From assembly GCA_958448515.1 (NCBI GenBank), contig CAUDEF010000014.1, positions 1 to 49,818 of the forward strand: a stretch of 49,818 nt of DNA, given 5' to 3'. Source of the stretch: an uncultured Phascolarctobacterium sp. Lineage in GTDB: Bacteria > Bacillota > Negativicutes > Acidaminococcales > Acidaminococcaceae. How positions within the stretch are numbered: the stretch's first letter is position 1; each line of letters begins with the position of its first letter. Below are positions 8,386 to 17,102 of the stretch, in pieces. The position numbers were made by a program, and so were the translations under genes. Under the pieces are notes generated by a model. The model was not told where the DNA came from and did not search any database. It saw nothing but the letters and a program-made list of their open reading frames with translations.

Positions 8386-9882
8386 ATGACAGAAAGTATA
8401 TGGTCTTTACTGCCTCCGGTAATTACGATAATTTTAGCTTTACTGACTAAAGAGGTATATATGTCGCTGATAATCGGTATTTTATCAGGTACACTTCTTT
8501 ATACGCAGTTCAGCTTTATTGAATCCATTGATATTTTATTTACTATTATGTCTGATAAAGTTGGCGGTAATGTGAATATTTTGGTATTTTTGGTACTGCT
8601 TGGCATACTGGTAGCTGCAATTGCCAAATCCGGAGCTTCCAAAGCATACGGCGAATGGGCTGCACAGGCTATTAAAGGTAAAAGAAGCTCTTTACTGGTA
8701 ACATCTTTTTTAGGCATGCTGATTTTTATTGATGACTACTTTAATTGTCTGACTGTTGGTACAGTAATGCGCCCTGTAACAGACAAATTTAATGTAACAA
8801 GAGCTAAACTGGCGTATATCATAGACGCTACTGCGGCGCCTGTGTGCATTATTGCTCCTGTATCCAGCTGGGCAGCTGCTGTAAGTTCTTCTTTGCCTGA
8901 AGATTGCGGCATTGATGGCTTTGCTTTATTTTTGCAGACTATTCCTTTTAATCTTTATGCGTGGCTGACGATCTTCTTTTTAATGTTCCTGATCTGGACA
9001 GGCAAGGATTTTTCTGCTATGGCAGAGTTTGAAAGAAAATACGGTGCTAAAGCCGTTATTCCGGAAGAATATCGCGATAATGAAGCAGAGAAAATTGAAG
9101 GTCATGGTAAAATTATTGATCTTGTTTTGCCTTTGTTAGTATTAATTGCCGGCTGTATATTTGGAATGCTGTATACAGGTGGTATTTTGGAAGGAGCAGG
9201 GATGGCAGATGCTTTTGCCAACTGTAATTCCTCTAAAGGCCTTGTTATCGGTTCTTTTATGGCACTTATATTCCTGTTTCTTTTATACATTCCGAGAGGT
9301 ATTTTGTCCTTCAATAAATTTTGTGAATGCTTCAACAATGGTTTTAAGGCAATGACTCCAGCTCTGTTTATTTTGTGTCTGGCATGGACTTTATCCGGTG
9401 TTTGCGGTACTGAATATTTAAATATCGGCGGATACGTAGGCTCTGTAGTTGATGCTAATGCTACTATCGAAATGTTTTTGCCGGCTATGTTTTTTGCTGT
9501 AGCCATGGGATTGGCCTTTGCTACCGGTACATCTTGGGGAACTTTCGGCATTTTGATTCCTATTGTACTTGCTGTTTTAGGGGCAGAAAGCAGCCTTCTG
9601 GCAGTTTGCGTAGGTGCCGTACTTGCAGGTGCAGTTGGTGGAGATCATGTATCGCCTATTTCTGATACAACTATTTTGGCTTCCGCCGGTGCGCAGTGCA
9701 ATCATATTGACCATGTAAGTACACAGATTCCGTATGTACTTATTGTTGCTGGATGTTCTTTTATCGGTTACCTTACTGCAGGTGTAACAGGCAATGGCTG
9801 GTATGGTATTGCTGTTGCTTTGGGTATGCTTATATTAAGTATGATAGTAATTTACAAAAATATGAATAAAACATATAAATAA
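8386..9882 (+). CDS. NhaC-family Na+/H+ (or organic acid) antiporter
   Basis: Polytopic inner-membrane protein of 498 residues with about 11-12 hydrophobic segments. It belongs to the NhaC family (IT superfamily), shown by FIDDYFNCLTVGTVMRPV around residue 115 and GGDHVSPISDTTILASAGA in the second half, the conserved acidic, His and Thr/Ser motifs of this family. Members exchange Na+ for H+; some (MleN) couple this to malate/lactate exchange. Because it follows a 2-hydroxyacid racemase/dehydrogenase cluster, a role in organic acid exchange is possible but is inference; it has its own promoter and terminator. Confidence 0.8.
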   Translation: MTESIWSLLPPVITIILALLTKEVYMSLIIGILSGTLLYTQFSFIESIDILFTIMSDKVGGNVNILVFLVLLGILVAAIAKSGASKAYGEWAAQAIKGKRSSLLVTSFLGMLIFIDDYFNCLTVGTVMRPVTDKFNVTRAKLAYIIDATAAPVCIIAPVSSWAAAVSSSLPEDCGIDGFALFLQTIPFNLYAWLTIFFLMFLIWTGKDFSAMAEFERKYGAKAVIPEEYRDNEAEKIEGHGKIIDLVLPLLVLIAGCIFGMLYTGGILEGAGMADAFANCNSSKGLVIGSFMALIFLFLLYIPRGILSFNKFCECFNNGFKAMTPALFILCLAWTLSGVCGTEYLNIGGYVGSVVDANATIEMFLPAMFFAVAMGLAFATGTSWGTFGILIPIVLAVLGAESSLLAVCVGAVLAGAVGGDHVSPISDTTILASAGAQCNHIDHVSTQIPYVLIVAGCSFIGYLTAGVTGNGWYGIAVALGMLILSMIVIYKNMNKTYK

Positions 9883-9912
9883 AAAGGAGAAGCAAAAGCT
9901 TCTCCTTTTTAT
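9881..9912. terminator. Bidirectional terminator between convergent genes
   Basis: GGAGAAGC (9886-9893) pairs with GCTTCTCC (9898-9905); A5 on the left and T5 on the right allow termination in both directions, serving the antiporter gene (+) and the aminotransferase gene (-). Confidence 0.9.
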
Positions 9913-11091
9913 TTATTTTCTGTATTTAGCAATGAATCTGGCAATTCTTTCAAGAGCAGTAGTAAGAATTTCTTCACTGTATGCATAAGAGCAGCGAATA
10001 TATCCTTCACCACTGGCACCAAAAATGCTGCCGGGAATTACTAAAACTTCTTCTTCTTCCAGCAGTTTTTCAACAAATTCCATACTGGTCATACCAGTTT
10101 CCTTAATGGAGGGGAAAACGTAGAACGCGCCTTCTGGTTTATATAAAGGCACACCCATTTTTTCAAAACCATCAATCATTATCTGTCTTCTGCGGTCATA
10201 TTCAGCAACCATATCTGCCACATCCTGCTGGCAGTATTTAAGAGCAGCAATGGCTCCGTACTGTGCTGTACTGTTGGGGCAAAGCACAACAAACTGATGC
10301 AGGATATTGAGGGTATCAATAATCTGCTTAGGTGCGGTAATGTAGCCAAGTCTGAGACCAGTCATAGCATAAGCTTTGGAAAAGCCGTTTAATACAATTG
10401 TTCTGTCTCTGAATTCTGGATAGGAGGTAAACATAGTATGCTTTTTGCCGTTATAGGTCATATGAGCATACAGTTCATCACTGATAATAATAAGATTATG
10501 TTTTACTGCCCAGTCGCCGATTTCTTTAATCTGCTGCGCGCTCATAATGGCACCTGTAGGATTATTGGGATAGCCCAGCATAATAGCTTTAGTTTTACTG
10601 GTAACAGCTTTTTCCAGATCTTCAACAGTTGGAACAAAGCCATTTTCCAGTTTTGTTTCTACCGGAACAGGAACGCCGCCTGCCAAAAGGATGCAAGCTT
10701 TATTAGCCATATAGCATGGTTCTGGCAGAATAAATTCATCACCGGGAGCTGTAAGAGAAGTAATGACAGTATAAAGTGCTTCGCTTACGCCTACTGTAAC
10801 CATAATTTCTGTTTTAGGGTCATACTGAACGCCGTAATTTTTATAGGTATCATCAGCAATTGCCTGACGCAGCTCAAGCAGGCCCAATGTTGAAGTATAA
10901 CAGCTTTTTCCCTCATTAATACTTTTTATTTCAGCATCCTTTACAGCCTGAGGAATATCAAAATCAGGCTCACCTACACTGAGAGGGATAATATTAGGAT
11001 TAGCAGCGGTAATTTCCAGAAATTTAGCCAGTCCTGAAGGAGGAAGGGCTTTAATATATGGGGATATAGAATCTGCAAAATCAAAAGACAT
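9913..11091 (-). CDS. PLP-dependent class I/II aminotransferase
   Basis: Fold-type I aminotransferase of 392 residues, related to the aspartate/aromatic aminotransferase group. Visible features: GYPNNPTG near 173-180, ISDELYAHM near 203-211, and the Schiff-base lysine Lys239 in NGFSKAYAMTGLRLGY. The start is ATG 11091 because AAGGTGG is placed 7 bp upstream; the longer frame from 11118 lacks a ribosome binding site. The amino donor cannot be decided from sequence. It might feed 2-oxoacids to the neighbouring 2-hydroxyacid dehydrogenase, but it is on the opposite strand with its own promoter, so this is speculative. Confidence 0.88.
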   Translation of the reverse strand: MSFDFADSISPYIKALPPSGLAKFLEITAANPNIIPLSVGEPDFDIPQAVKDAEIKSINEGKSCYTSTLGLLELRQAIADDTYKNYGVQYDPKTEIMVTVGVSEALYTVITSLTAPGDEFILPEPCYMANKACILLAGGVPVPVETKLENGFVPTVEDLEKAVTSKTKAIMLGYPNNPTGAIMSAQQIKEIGDWAVKHNLIIISDELYAHMTYNGKKHTMFTSYPEFRDRTIVLNGFSKAYAMTGLRLGYITAPKQIIDTLNILHQFVVLCPNSTAQYGAIAALKYCQQDVADMVAEYDRRRQIMIDGFEKMGVPLYKPEGAFYVFPSIKETGMTSMEFVEKLLEEEEVLVIPGSIFGASGEGYIRCSYAYSEEILTTALERIARFIAKYRK

Positions 11092-11133
11092 AAAAACTCC
11101 ACCTTTCATAATATTCATACACTGATACTATGT

Positions 11134-11162
11134 AATCTAGCAGAAAATTTAAGTAGATGCAA
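11134..11162 (-). promoter_or_regulatory. Candidate promoter of the aminotransferase gene
   Basis: On the minus strand TTGCAT (11162-11157) and TAGATT (11139-11134) are 17 bp apart, about 45 bp before the start codon. Confidence 0.4.
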
Positions 11163-11254
11163 TTTAAGCATGACTGTATAATGTATTTTTTTTGATAAGC
11201 TGAAAAAAAGCCCATATTTTTGTAAAATAATGAACATATTTGAGAGTTTGCTTC

Positions 11255-11283
11255 TTGCAAGTTTAAGTTTTATGTGGTACAAT
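11255..11283 (+). promoter_or_regulatory. Promoter of rpsB-tsf
   Basis: TTGCAA at 11255-11260, a 17-bp spacer, then TACAAT at 11278-11283. It predicts a transcript start near 11290 and a leader of about 100 nt. Confidence 0.65.
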
Positions 11284-11299
11284 ACAGACTGGTGTAAAA

Positions 11300-11370
11300 A
11301 TACACACGCAGATTAATCTGTCAGCTGTCCATGAAAATGGTAAAGACAGAGATGAGATCTGCGGAGGAAA
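11300..11370 (+). ncRNA. Structured rpsB leader (candidate ribosomal-protein autoregulatory element)
   Basis: Three nested stems: outer CGCAGAT (11307-11313) with ATCTGCG (11357-11363); middle CTGTC (11318-11322) with GACAG (11345-11349); inner CCAT (11329-11332) with ATGG (11337-11340) closing a GAAA tetraloop. The outer stem ends directly before GGAGG (11363-11367) and a second AGGAGG at 11376-11381 precedes the ATG. Leaders that bind S2 and control rpsB-tsf are known in bacteria; assignment here is by position and shape. Confidence 0.5.
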
Positions 11371-11388
11371 AAACAGGAGGAAAGAAAA

Positions 11389-12123
11389 ATGGCTATTATC
11401 TCTATGAAACAATTACTTGAAGCTGGTGTACACTTTGGTCACCAAACCCGTCGCTGGAACCCTAAAATGGCTCCTTACATCTTTACTGAACGCAATGGTA
11501 TCTATATCATTGACCTGCAAAAAACTGTTAAAAAAGTTGACGAAGCTTACAACTTCATCCGTGAAGTTGCTGCGAGCGGCAAAAGCATTCTTTTTGTAGG
11601 TACTAAAAAACAAGCTCAGGAAGCTATGAAAGATGAAGCTATCCGTTGCAACATGTTCTATGTAAACGAACGTTGGTTGGGTGGTATGCTCACTAACTTC
11701 AAAACTATTCAAACCCGTATTGCTCGTCTGCGTAAACTGGAAGCTATGGAAGCTGACGGAACTTTCGACGTTCTTCCTAAAAAAGAAGTTATCGGTCTCC
11801 GTCACGAAATGGAAAAACTGACCAAATATCTCGGCGGTATCAAAGACATGAAAGAATTGCCGGGTGCACTGTTCATCGTTGATCCTCGCAAAGAACACAT
11901 CGCTGTTCTCGAAGCTCACAAACTGAACATTCCTATCGTAGCAACTGTTGACACCAACTGCGATCCTGATGAGATTGATCATGTAATTCCTGCAAACGAT
12001 GACGCTATCCGCGCAGTAAAGCTGTTGACTGCAAGAATGGCAGACGCTGTTCTGGAAGGCCGTCAAGGTATGCAAACCGAAGAAGCTGCTGAAGAAGTTG
12101 CTGTAGCTGAAGACGCTGAATAA
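11389..12123 (+). CDS. rpsB: 30S ribosomal protein S2
   Basis: Small-subunit ribosomal protein of 244 residues, normal for S2. The N-terminus (MKQLLEAGVHFGHQTRRWNP), FVGTKKQAQ and the VDTNCDPD segment are diagnostic. An acidic C-terminal tail (EEAAEEVAVAEDAE) is common in this group. AGGAGG lies 7 bp before the ATG. Codon use is visibly biased (GCT, GAA, CGT), as expected for a highly expressed gene, unlike its neighbours. It is followed by tsf, the classical partner. Confidence 0.98.
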   Translation: MAIISMKQLLEAGVHFGHQTRRWNPKMAPYIFTERNGIYIIDLQKTVKKVDEAYNFIREVAASGKSILFVGTKKQAQEAMKDEAIRCNMFYVNERWLGGMLTNFKTIQTRIARLRKLEAMEADGTFDVLPKKEVIGLRHEMEKLTKYLGGIKDMKELPGALFIVDPRKEHIAVLEAHKLNIPIVATVDTNCDPDEIDHVIPANDDAIRAVKLLTARMADAVLEGRQGMQTEEAAEEVAVAEDAE

Positions 12124-12158
12124 TTTTTAATATAAGTATTTTTGAGGAGGAATAACTA

Positions 12159-13037
12159 ATGGCTCAAATTACTGCTGCATTGGTTAAAGAACTGCGTGAA
12201 CGTACTGGCGCAGGCATGATGGACTGCAAAAAAGCTCTGACCGCTGTTGAAGGCGATATGGACAAAGCTATCGACTTCCTGCGTGAAAAAGGACTTGCTG
12301 CTGCTGCTAAAAAAGCAAGCCGTGTTGCTGCTGAAGGTATTGTTGCTTCCTATATCAGCGAAGATAATAAAGTTGGCGTAATCGTAGAAGTAAACTGCGA
12401 AACCGACTTTGTTGCAAAAACTGATAACTTTAAAGAATTAGTAGATGCTGTAGCTGCTCACATTGCTGCTACCAACCCTGCTGATATGGACGCTTTAATG
12501 GCTTCCGAATTAGACGGTAAAGCAGTTTCTGCTTTAGTAACCGAAAGCATCGCTAAAATTGGTGAAAATATTTCCATTCGTCGTTTCGCACGTTACGAAG
12601 TAGCTGAAGGCACTGTTGCTGCATACATCCATGGCGGCGGCAAAATCGGCGTTCTCGTTAACATGAAAGGCGGCAATGCTGAATTGGGTAAAGACATTGC
12701 AATGCAAGTTGCAGCTGCTAACCCCAGCTATTTGAACCGTGAACAAGTTCCTGCTGCTGAATTAGAACACGAAAAAGAAGTATTGACCGAACAAGCTCGT
12801 AATGAAGGCAAACCTGAAAACATCATTGAAAAAATGGTTATCGGTCGTATCCAAAAATACTACAAAGAAGTATGCTTGGTTGACCAAGAATTCGTTAAAG
12901 ATCCGGATCAAACCATTGCAAAACTTTTGAAAGCTAACAATGCAGAAGTTGTTGAATTCGCTCGTTTCCAACTCGGTGAAGGCATCGAAAAGAAACAAGA
13001 AGACTTCGCTGCAGAAGTTATGGCTCAAATCAAATAA
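12159..13037 (+). CDS. tsf: Elongation factor Ts
   Basis: Guanine-nucleotide exchange factor for EF-Tu, 292 residues. The N-terminal UBA-like domain has VKELRERTGAGMMDCKKAL; the core carries CETDFVAK, which contacts EF-Tu. GAGGAGG lies 8 bp before the start. It is co-transcribed with rpsB (35-bp gap) and ends at a strong terminator; pyrH and frr, which follow tsf in many Firmicutes, are not here. Confidence 0.98.
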   Translation: MAQITAALVKELRERTGAGMMDCKKALTAVEGDMDKAIDFLREKGLAAAAKKASRVAAEGIVASYISEDNKVGVIVEVNCETDFVAKTDNFKELVDAVAAHIAATNPADMDALMASELDGKAVSALVTESIAKIGENISIRRFARYEVAEGTVAAYIHGGGKIGVLVNMKGGNAELGKDIAMQVAAANPSYLNREQVPAAELEHEKEVLTEQARNEGKPENIIEKMVIGRIQKYYKEVCLVDQEFVKDPDQTIAKLLKANNAEVVEFARFQLGEGIEKKQEDFAAEVMAQIK

Positions 13038-13059
13038 GTTTTCTGACTATGAAACTCTG

Positions 13060-13086
13060 AAACCCCAGCTGTGCTGGGGTTTTTCT
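13060..13086 (+). terminator. Terminator of rpsB-tsf
   Basis: AACCCCAGC (13061-13069) pairs with GCTGGGGTT (13073-13081) around a TGT loop, followed by T. The next 160 bp up to the tkt promoter are A/T-rich and I see nothing in them. Confidence 0.92.
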
Positions 13087-13247
13087 TTGTTTGCAGATAA
13101 AATAGGCCTTTGAGTTTAATATGAAAACGAAAAATTATAAACCTATACTTTTTCTGTTTTCAATATTTACTTAAAAATATTAAGAATGTATAATTGCTGT
13201 AAAGGTAAGATATTTTAAGTTTGAAAAATAATTGATGGTAATAATAT

Positions 13248-13275
13248 TTGCATTAAATGTTAAATATGTTATAAT
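13248..13275 (+). promoter_or_regulatory. Promoter of the transketolase gene
   Basis: TTGCAT at 13248-13253 and TATAAT at 13270-13275, 16-bp spacer, about 38 bp before the start codon. Confidence 0.6.
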
Positions 13276-13312
13276 ATTAAAAAATATCGTACAATATTGG
13301 AGGTTTTGCATA

Positions 13313-15298
13313 ATGCAAACTATTGATCAAGCTTGTGTAAATACTTTACGTTTTCTGGCTGCTGACCAGGTTGAAAAAGCTAAATCAGGCCATCCTGGTT
13401 TTCCTCTTGGCACAGCACCTTTGATGTATACTGTATGGGATCGTTTTATGAATTACAATCCTGCAGATCCCGAATGGTTTAACAGAGACCGTTTTATTCT
13501 TTCTCCGGGTCATGGCAGTGCGCTGCTTTATGCTATGCTGCATTTGGCTGGTTACGATCTTTCCATGGATGAACTGAAAAACTTCCGTCAATGGGGCAGT
13601 AAAACTCCTGGCCATCCTGAATATGGTCATACTGCAGGTGTAGATGCTTCTACCGGTCCTTTGGGTCATGGCTTTGCTATGGGCGTAGGCTTTGCGATTG
13701 CAGAAGCTGCATTGGCTGCTAAATACAATAAACCTGAGTTTTCTGTAGTAGATCATTATACATATGGTCTTACTTCTGATGGTGACCTGATGGAAGGTGT
13801 TTCCTGCGAAGCAGCTTCTTTGGCTGGTACTCTTGGTTTAGGTAAATTAATTTATCTTTATGATGATAACAAAATTACTATTGAAGGCAGTACAGATATT
13901 GCATTCTCCGAAGATGTAGAAGCACGTTTTAAAGCATATGGCTGGCAGGTTCTGCGCGTTGCTGATTCTGAAGACATTGACGCTTTGGAAGCAGCTGTTA
14001 AGGAAGCACAGGCTGATACTGAACATCCCTCTTTGATTATTGTACGTACTCATATTGGTTTCGGCAGTCCTAAACAGGACAGCCCGTCCTGCCATGGCGA
14101 ACCTCTGGGAGCTGATGCTCTGGCTGCAACAAAAGCTAAAGCTGGCTGGCCTGCTGACGAAATGTTCTATGTTCCGGAAGATGTACAAAAACATTTTGAT
14201 GCTAAAAAGCCTCTTGGTGCTGATGCTGAAAAAGCATGGAAAGCATTAATGGCTGACTATAAAATTGCTTATCCTGAACTGGGTGCAGAGTTAGAATCCC
14301 GTATTGAAGGCAAAACACTTGTAAACCTGGCTGCGTTGGAGGCTATTTTTGCTGAAACTGCTAAAAATGCTACTCGTGAAGCATCCGGCGATATTATTCA
14401 AATGCTTGCTATGCAGCTTCCTGATCTGATTGGCGGCAGTGCAGACTTAGGTCCTTCCAATAAAACTGTTATTAAAAATGGCGGTTCTTTCTCCAAAACA
14501 GACCGTGAAGGCCGCAACATTCACTACGGTGTACGTGAGCACGCAATGGGTACAGTAATGAATGGTATTGCTTTGCATGGCGGATTTATTCCTTTCGGCG
14601 GAACATTCCTGGTATTTGCCGACTTTATGCGCCCTGCAATCCGTATGGCTGCTTTAATGGGCTTAAGAGCGATTTTTGTTCTTACCCATGACAGTATTGC
14701 TCTTGGCGAAGATGGCCCGACACATCAGCCTATTGAAACTACAATGGCATTGCGCATGATTCCTAATGTAAGCGTATTCCGTCCGGCTGACGCACTGGAA
14801 ACAGCTACCGCTTGGCAGCAGGCTTGCATGAACATGCATAAACCGACCTGCCTGCTTTTAAGCAGACAAAAATTACCCGTATTGCATAAATACGCTCAGG
14901 TAGTACATGATAACGCATTTAAAGGTGCTTATGTACTCAGCCCGGCTAAAAATGCTCCTCAGGCAGTTATTATCGGTACAGGCAGTGAAGTGCATCTGGC
15001 ATTGGAAGCACAGGCAAAACTGGCTGAAGAAGGTATTGATACCAGCGTTGTATCCATGCCCAGCTGGGATGCTTTTGAAAAACAAAGTGCAGAGTACAAA
15101 GAAAGTGTGCTTCCTGCAGGTATTGTAAAAGTTGCAGTTGAAGCTGGCGTACCTTATGGCTGGGGCCGTTATACCGGCAATGAAAATAATGTAATCGGTA
15201 TTACAACCTTTGGTGCTTCTGCTCCCGGCGATGTATTAATGGAAAAATACGGTTTCACTGTAGAAAACGTTGTTGCAAAAGTTAAAGAAGTTCTGTAA
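13313..15298 (+). CDS. tkt: Transketolase
   Basis: Thiamine-diphosphate enzyme of the non-oxidative pentose phosphate pathway, transferring two-carbon ketol units. The 661-residue length is that of full bacterial TktA. Motifs: KSGHPGFPLG near residue 24, the ThDP-binding GDLMEG motif followed by NKITIEG, and REHAMG plus HDSIALGEDGPTHQP in the pyrimidine domain. GGAGG at 13299-13303 supports ATG 13313; a longer frame upstream lies inside the promoter and is not coding. It is a single-gene transcript between its promoter and a hairpin terminator. Confidence 0.97.
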   Translation: MQTIDQACVNTLRFLAADQVEKAKSGHPGFPLGTAPLMYTVWDRFMNYNPADPEWFNRDRFILSPGHGSALLYAMLHLAGYDLSMDELKNFRQWGSKTPGHPEYGHTAGVDASTGPLGHGFAMGVGFAIAEAALAAKYNKPEFSVVDHYTYGLTSDGDLMEGVSCEAASLAGTLGLGKLIYLYDDNKITIEGSTDIAFSEDVEARFKAYGWQVLRVADSEDIDALEAAVKEAQADTEHPSLIIVRTHIGFGSPKQDSPSCHGEPLGADALAATKAKAGWPADEMFYVPEDVQKHFDAKKPLGADAEKAWKALMADYKIAYPELGAELESRIEGKTLVNLAALEAIFAETAKNATREASGDIIQMLAMQLPDLIGGSADLGPSNKTVIKNGGSFSKTDREGRNIHYGVREHAMGTVMNGIALHGGFIPFGGTFLVFADFMRPAIRMAALMGLRAIFVLTHDSIALGEDGPTHQPIETTMALRMIPNVSVFRPADALETATAWQQACMNMHKPTCLLLSRQKLPVLHKYAQVVHDNAFKGAYVLSPAKNAPQAVIIGTGSEVHLALEAQAKLAEEGIDTSVVSMPSWDAFEKQSAEYKESVLPAGIVKVAVEAGVPYGWGRYTGNENNVIGITTFGASAPGDVLMEKYGFTVENVVAKVKEVL

Positions 15299-15308
15299 GA
15301 TATAGTTA

Positions 15309-15357
15309 CAGGCGCAGGCATGGTGCTTATTTTTATAAGCCTGTGCCTGCTTTTGTT
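15309..15357 (+). terminator. Terminator after transketolase
   Basis: A composite hairpin: GCAGGCA (15314-15320) with TGCCTGC (15344-15350), inner GCTTAT/ATAAGC, then TTTTGTTTT. Confidence 0.8.
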
Positions 15358-15477
15358 TTGAAATGAATATTTTATTTGTATTAAATGCAGATACAGTTTC
15401 TTTTGAAGAGCTTTATAAAGGCAAGCTTGTGTTGAAGAAATTCTCAAAAATCTAAAGATAATGGATAAGGAGCAGAT

Positions 15478-16281
15478 ATGAAAAATTTATTGACTATTGC
15501 AGGCAGCGACAGCAGCGGCGGTGCCGGAATTCAGGCAGATTTAAAAACTTTTGCGGCTCACGGAACATTTGGCATGAGTGTTATTACTGCTGTAACTGCT
15601 CAGAATACCTGTGGCGTTACTAAAGTTCAGGATATTGATTGTGGCGTGGTGCAGGCGCAGATTGAAGCTGTTTTTGATGATATTCATGTAGATGCAGTAA
15701 AAATCGGCATGGTTTCCAGACCTGAAATTATAAAAACTATTGCCGATTGTCTGCGTAAATATAAACCTGCCATAGTAGTGGTGGATCCGGTAATGATTTC
15801 CAAAAGCGGATATCCTCTGCTGGTTCCGGAAGCCTGCTCTACACTTATAAGTGAGCTGCTTCCGCTGGCAACACTGCTGACTCCTAATTTGCCTGAGGCG
15901 GAGTCTATTACGGGCATGAAAGTTACAGATAAAGATGATATGCTGAAAGTAGCTGAAAAAATTATAAGCTTGGGCGTTAAATCTGTTTTGGTAAAGGGCG
16001 GTCACCTGGAAAATACCGCAGATGATCTTTTGTTTGACGGGCAGACAGTTACATGGTATCATGGCGAACGTATCAATACAAAGAATACTCATGGTACAGG
16101 CTGTACTTTGTCAAGTTCTCTGGCTGCCAATCTGGCAAAAGGCATGACAGTTCAGGAGGCTGTGAGAGCATCTAAAGACTATGTTACGGAGGCTATAAAA
16201 TATAGCCTGTCACTTGGCAGTGGCTGTGGTCCTACGCACCATTTTGTTGATTTATACAGAAAGGCTGGTATTTTAGAATAA
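15478..16281 (+). CDS. thiD: Hydroxymethylpyrimidine/phosphomethylpyrimidine kinase
   Basis: Ribokinase-family enzyme that phosphorylates HMP and HMP-P in thiamine biosynthesis. The 267 residues carry TIAGSDSSGGAGIQADLKTF at the N-terminus and the C-terminal anion-hole motif THGTGCTLSS. It has AAGGAG 6 bp before ATG and overlaps thiM by one base. With thiM and thiE but no thiC, thiG or thiH here, the operon looks like a salvage route from imported HMP and thiazole. The 120 bp upstream show no TPP riboswitch. Confidence 0.95.
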   Translation: MKNLLTIAGSDSSGGAGIQADLKTFAAHGTFGMSVITAVTAQNTCGVTKVQDIDCGVVQAQIEAVFDDIHVDAVKIGMVSRPEIIKTIADCLRKYKPAIVVVDPVMISKSGYPLLVPEACSTLISELLPLATLLTPNLPEAESITGMKVTDKDDMLKVAEKIISLGVKSVLVKGGHLENTADDLLFDGQTVTWYHGERINTKNTHGTGCTLSSSLAANLAKGMTVQEAVRASKDYVTEAIKYSLSLGSGCGPTHHFVDLYRKAGILE

Positions 16282-17102
16282 TGGATTTAAAAAGTAAATT
16301 TGGTGAGATTATTGAAGCATTACGCAGCCAGAAACCGGTTGTGCATCATATAACAAATTATGTAACTGCTGAAAGCTGTGCTGACATAGCTCTTGCTGCA
16401 GGCGCTTCTCCGGTTATGGCAGATGATCCCGAGGAAGTTGAACAGATTACTTCAGGTGCAGGAGCTCTGGTGGTAAACCTTGGAACTTTGAATTTTAATA
16501 AGATGATTGCCATGGAAAAAGCTATGCAGCAGGCAAAGAAAAGCAATATTCCTGTTGTACTTGATCCTGTTGGTGTTATGGCATCAGAAATGCGCCTGAA
16601 CTTTGCTTTAAAGGTACTTAATGCCGGATATGTCAGCATAGTCAGAGGTAATTTTGCTGAATGCGATGCCTTGCTAAACGGTAAAATAACCGGCTGTGGC
16701 ATTGACAGCAATACTAAAGTTGATGAAGGCGATGCGCTTAAAACTGCGCAGGAAGCTGCCAAAAAGTATAAATGCGTCTTTGCTGTTACCGGTGAAGTTG
16801 ATAATATCAGCAACGGCAAACAGGCTGTTGTATTAAATAATGGCCATCCCTTACTGCAGGATATTACAGGCAGCGGATGCATGGTATCAACCCTGTGCGG
16901 CTGCTGTGCTGCCGTTACAGATGATATGCTTGCTGCAGCAGCTTTGGGCGTAGTTATTATGGGGCAGGGTGCAGAGCTTGCGGCTAACTTTTTAGAGAAA
17001 AAAGATGGCCCTGGCATGTTTAAAGTACGTTTGATTGATGCTGTATACCATGTAACTACTAAATGGAATGTTATCAATTTAAATCCGGAAAGACAAAACT
17101 GA
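16281..17102 (+). CDS. thiM: Hydroxyethylthiazole kinase
   Basis: Phosphorylates 4-methyl-5-(2-hydroxyethyl)thiazole (THZ), the salvage step giving the thiazole phosphate for ThiE. It has 273 residues. Visible motifs: HHITNYVTAESCAD near residue 25, SPVMADDPEEV, VLDPVGV, and the catalytic region DITGSGCM near residue 195. Its ATG overlaps the thiD stop and its TGA overlaps the thiE start, so the three genes are translationally coupled. Confidence 0.95.
   Translation: MDLKSKFGEIIEALRSQKPVVHHITNYVTAESCADIALAAGASPVMADDPEEVEQITSGAGALVVNLGTLNFNKMIAMEKAMQQAKKSNIPVVLDPVGVMASEMRLNFALKVLNAGYVSIVRGNFAECDALLNGKITGCGIDSNTKVDEGDALKTAQEAAKKYKCVFAVTGEVDNISNGKQAVVLNNGHPLLQDITGSGCMVSTLCGCCAAVTDDMLAAAALGVVIMGQGAELAANFLEKKDGPGMFKVRLIDAVYHVTTKWNVINLNPERQN

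Noticed and set aside
13232..13312. N-terminal extension of transketolase
   Set aside because: It overlaps the promoter and lacks a ribosome binding site; the family start fits ATG 13313.
15363..15455. 30-codon ATG frame before thiD (possible leader peptide)
   Set aside because: No ribosome binding site, no attenuator structure and no codon pattern linked to thiamine; probably chance.
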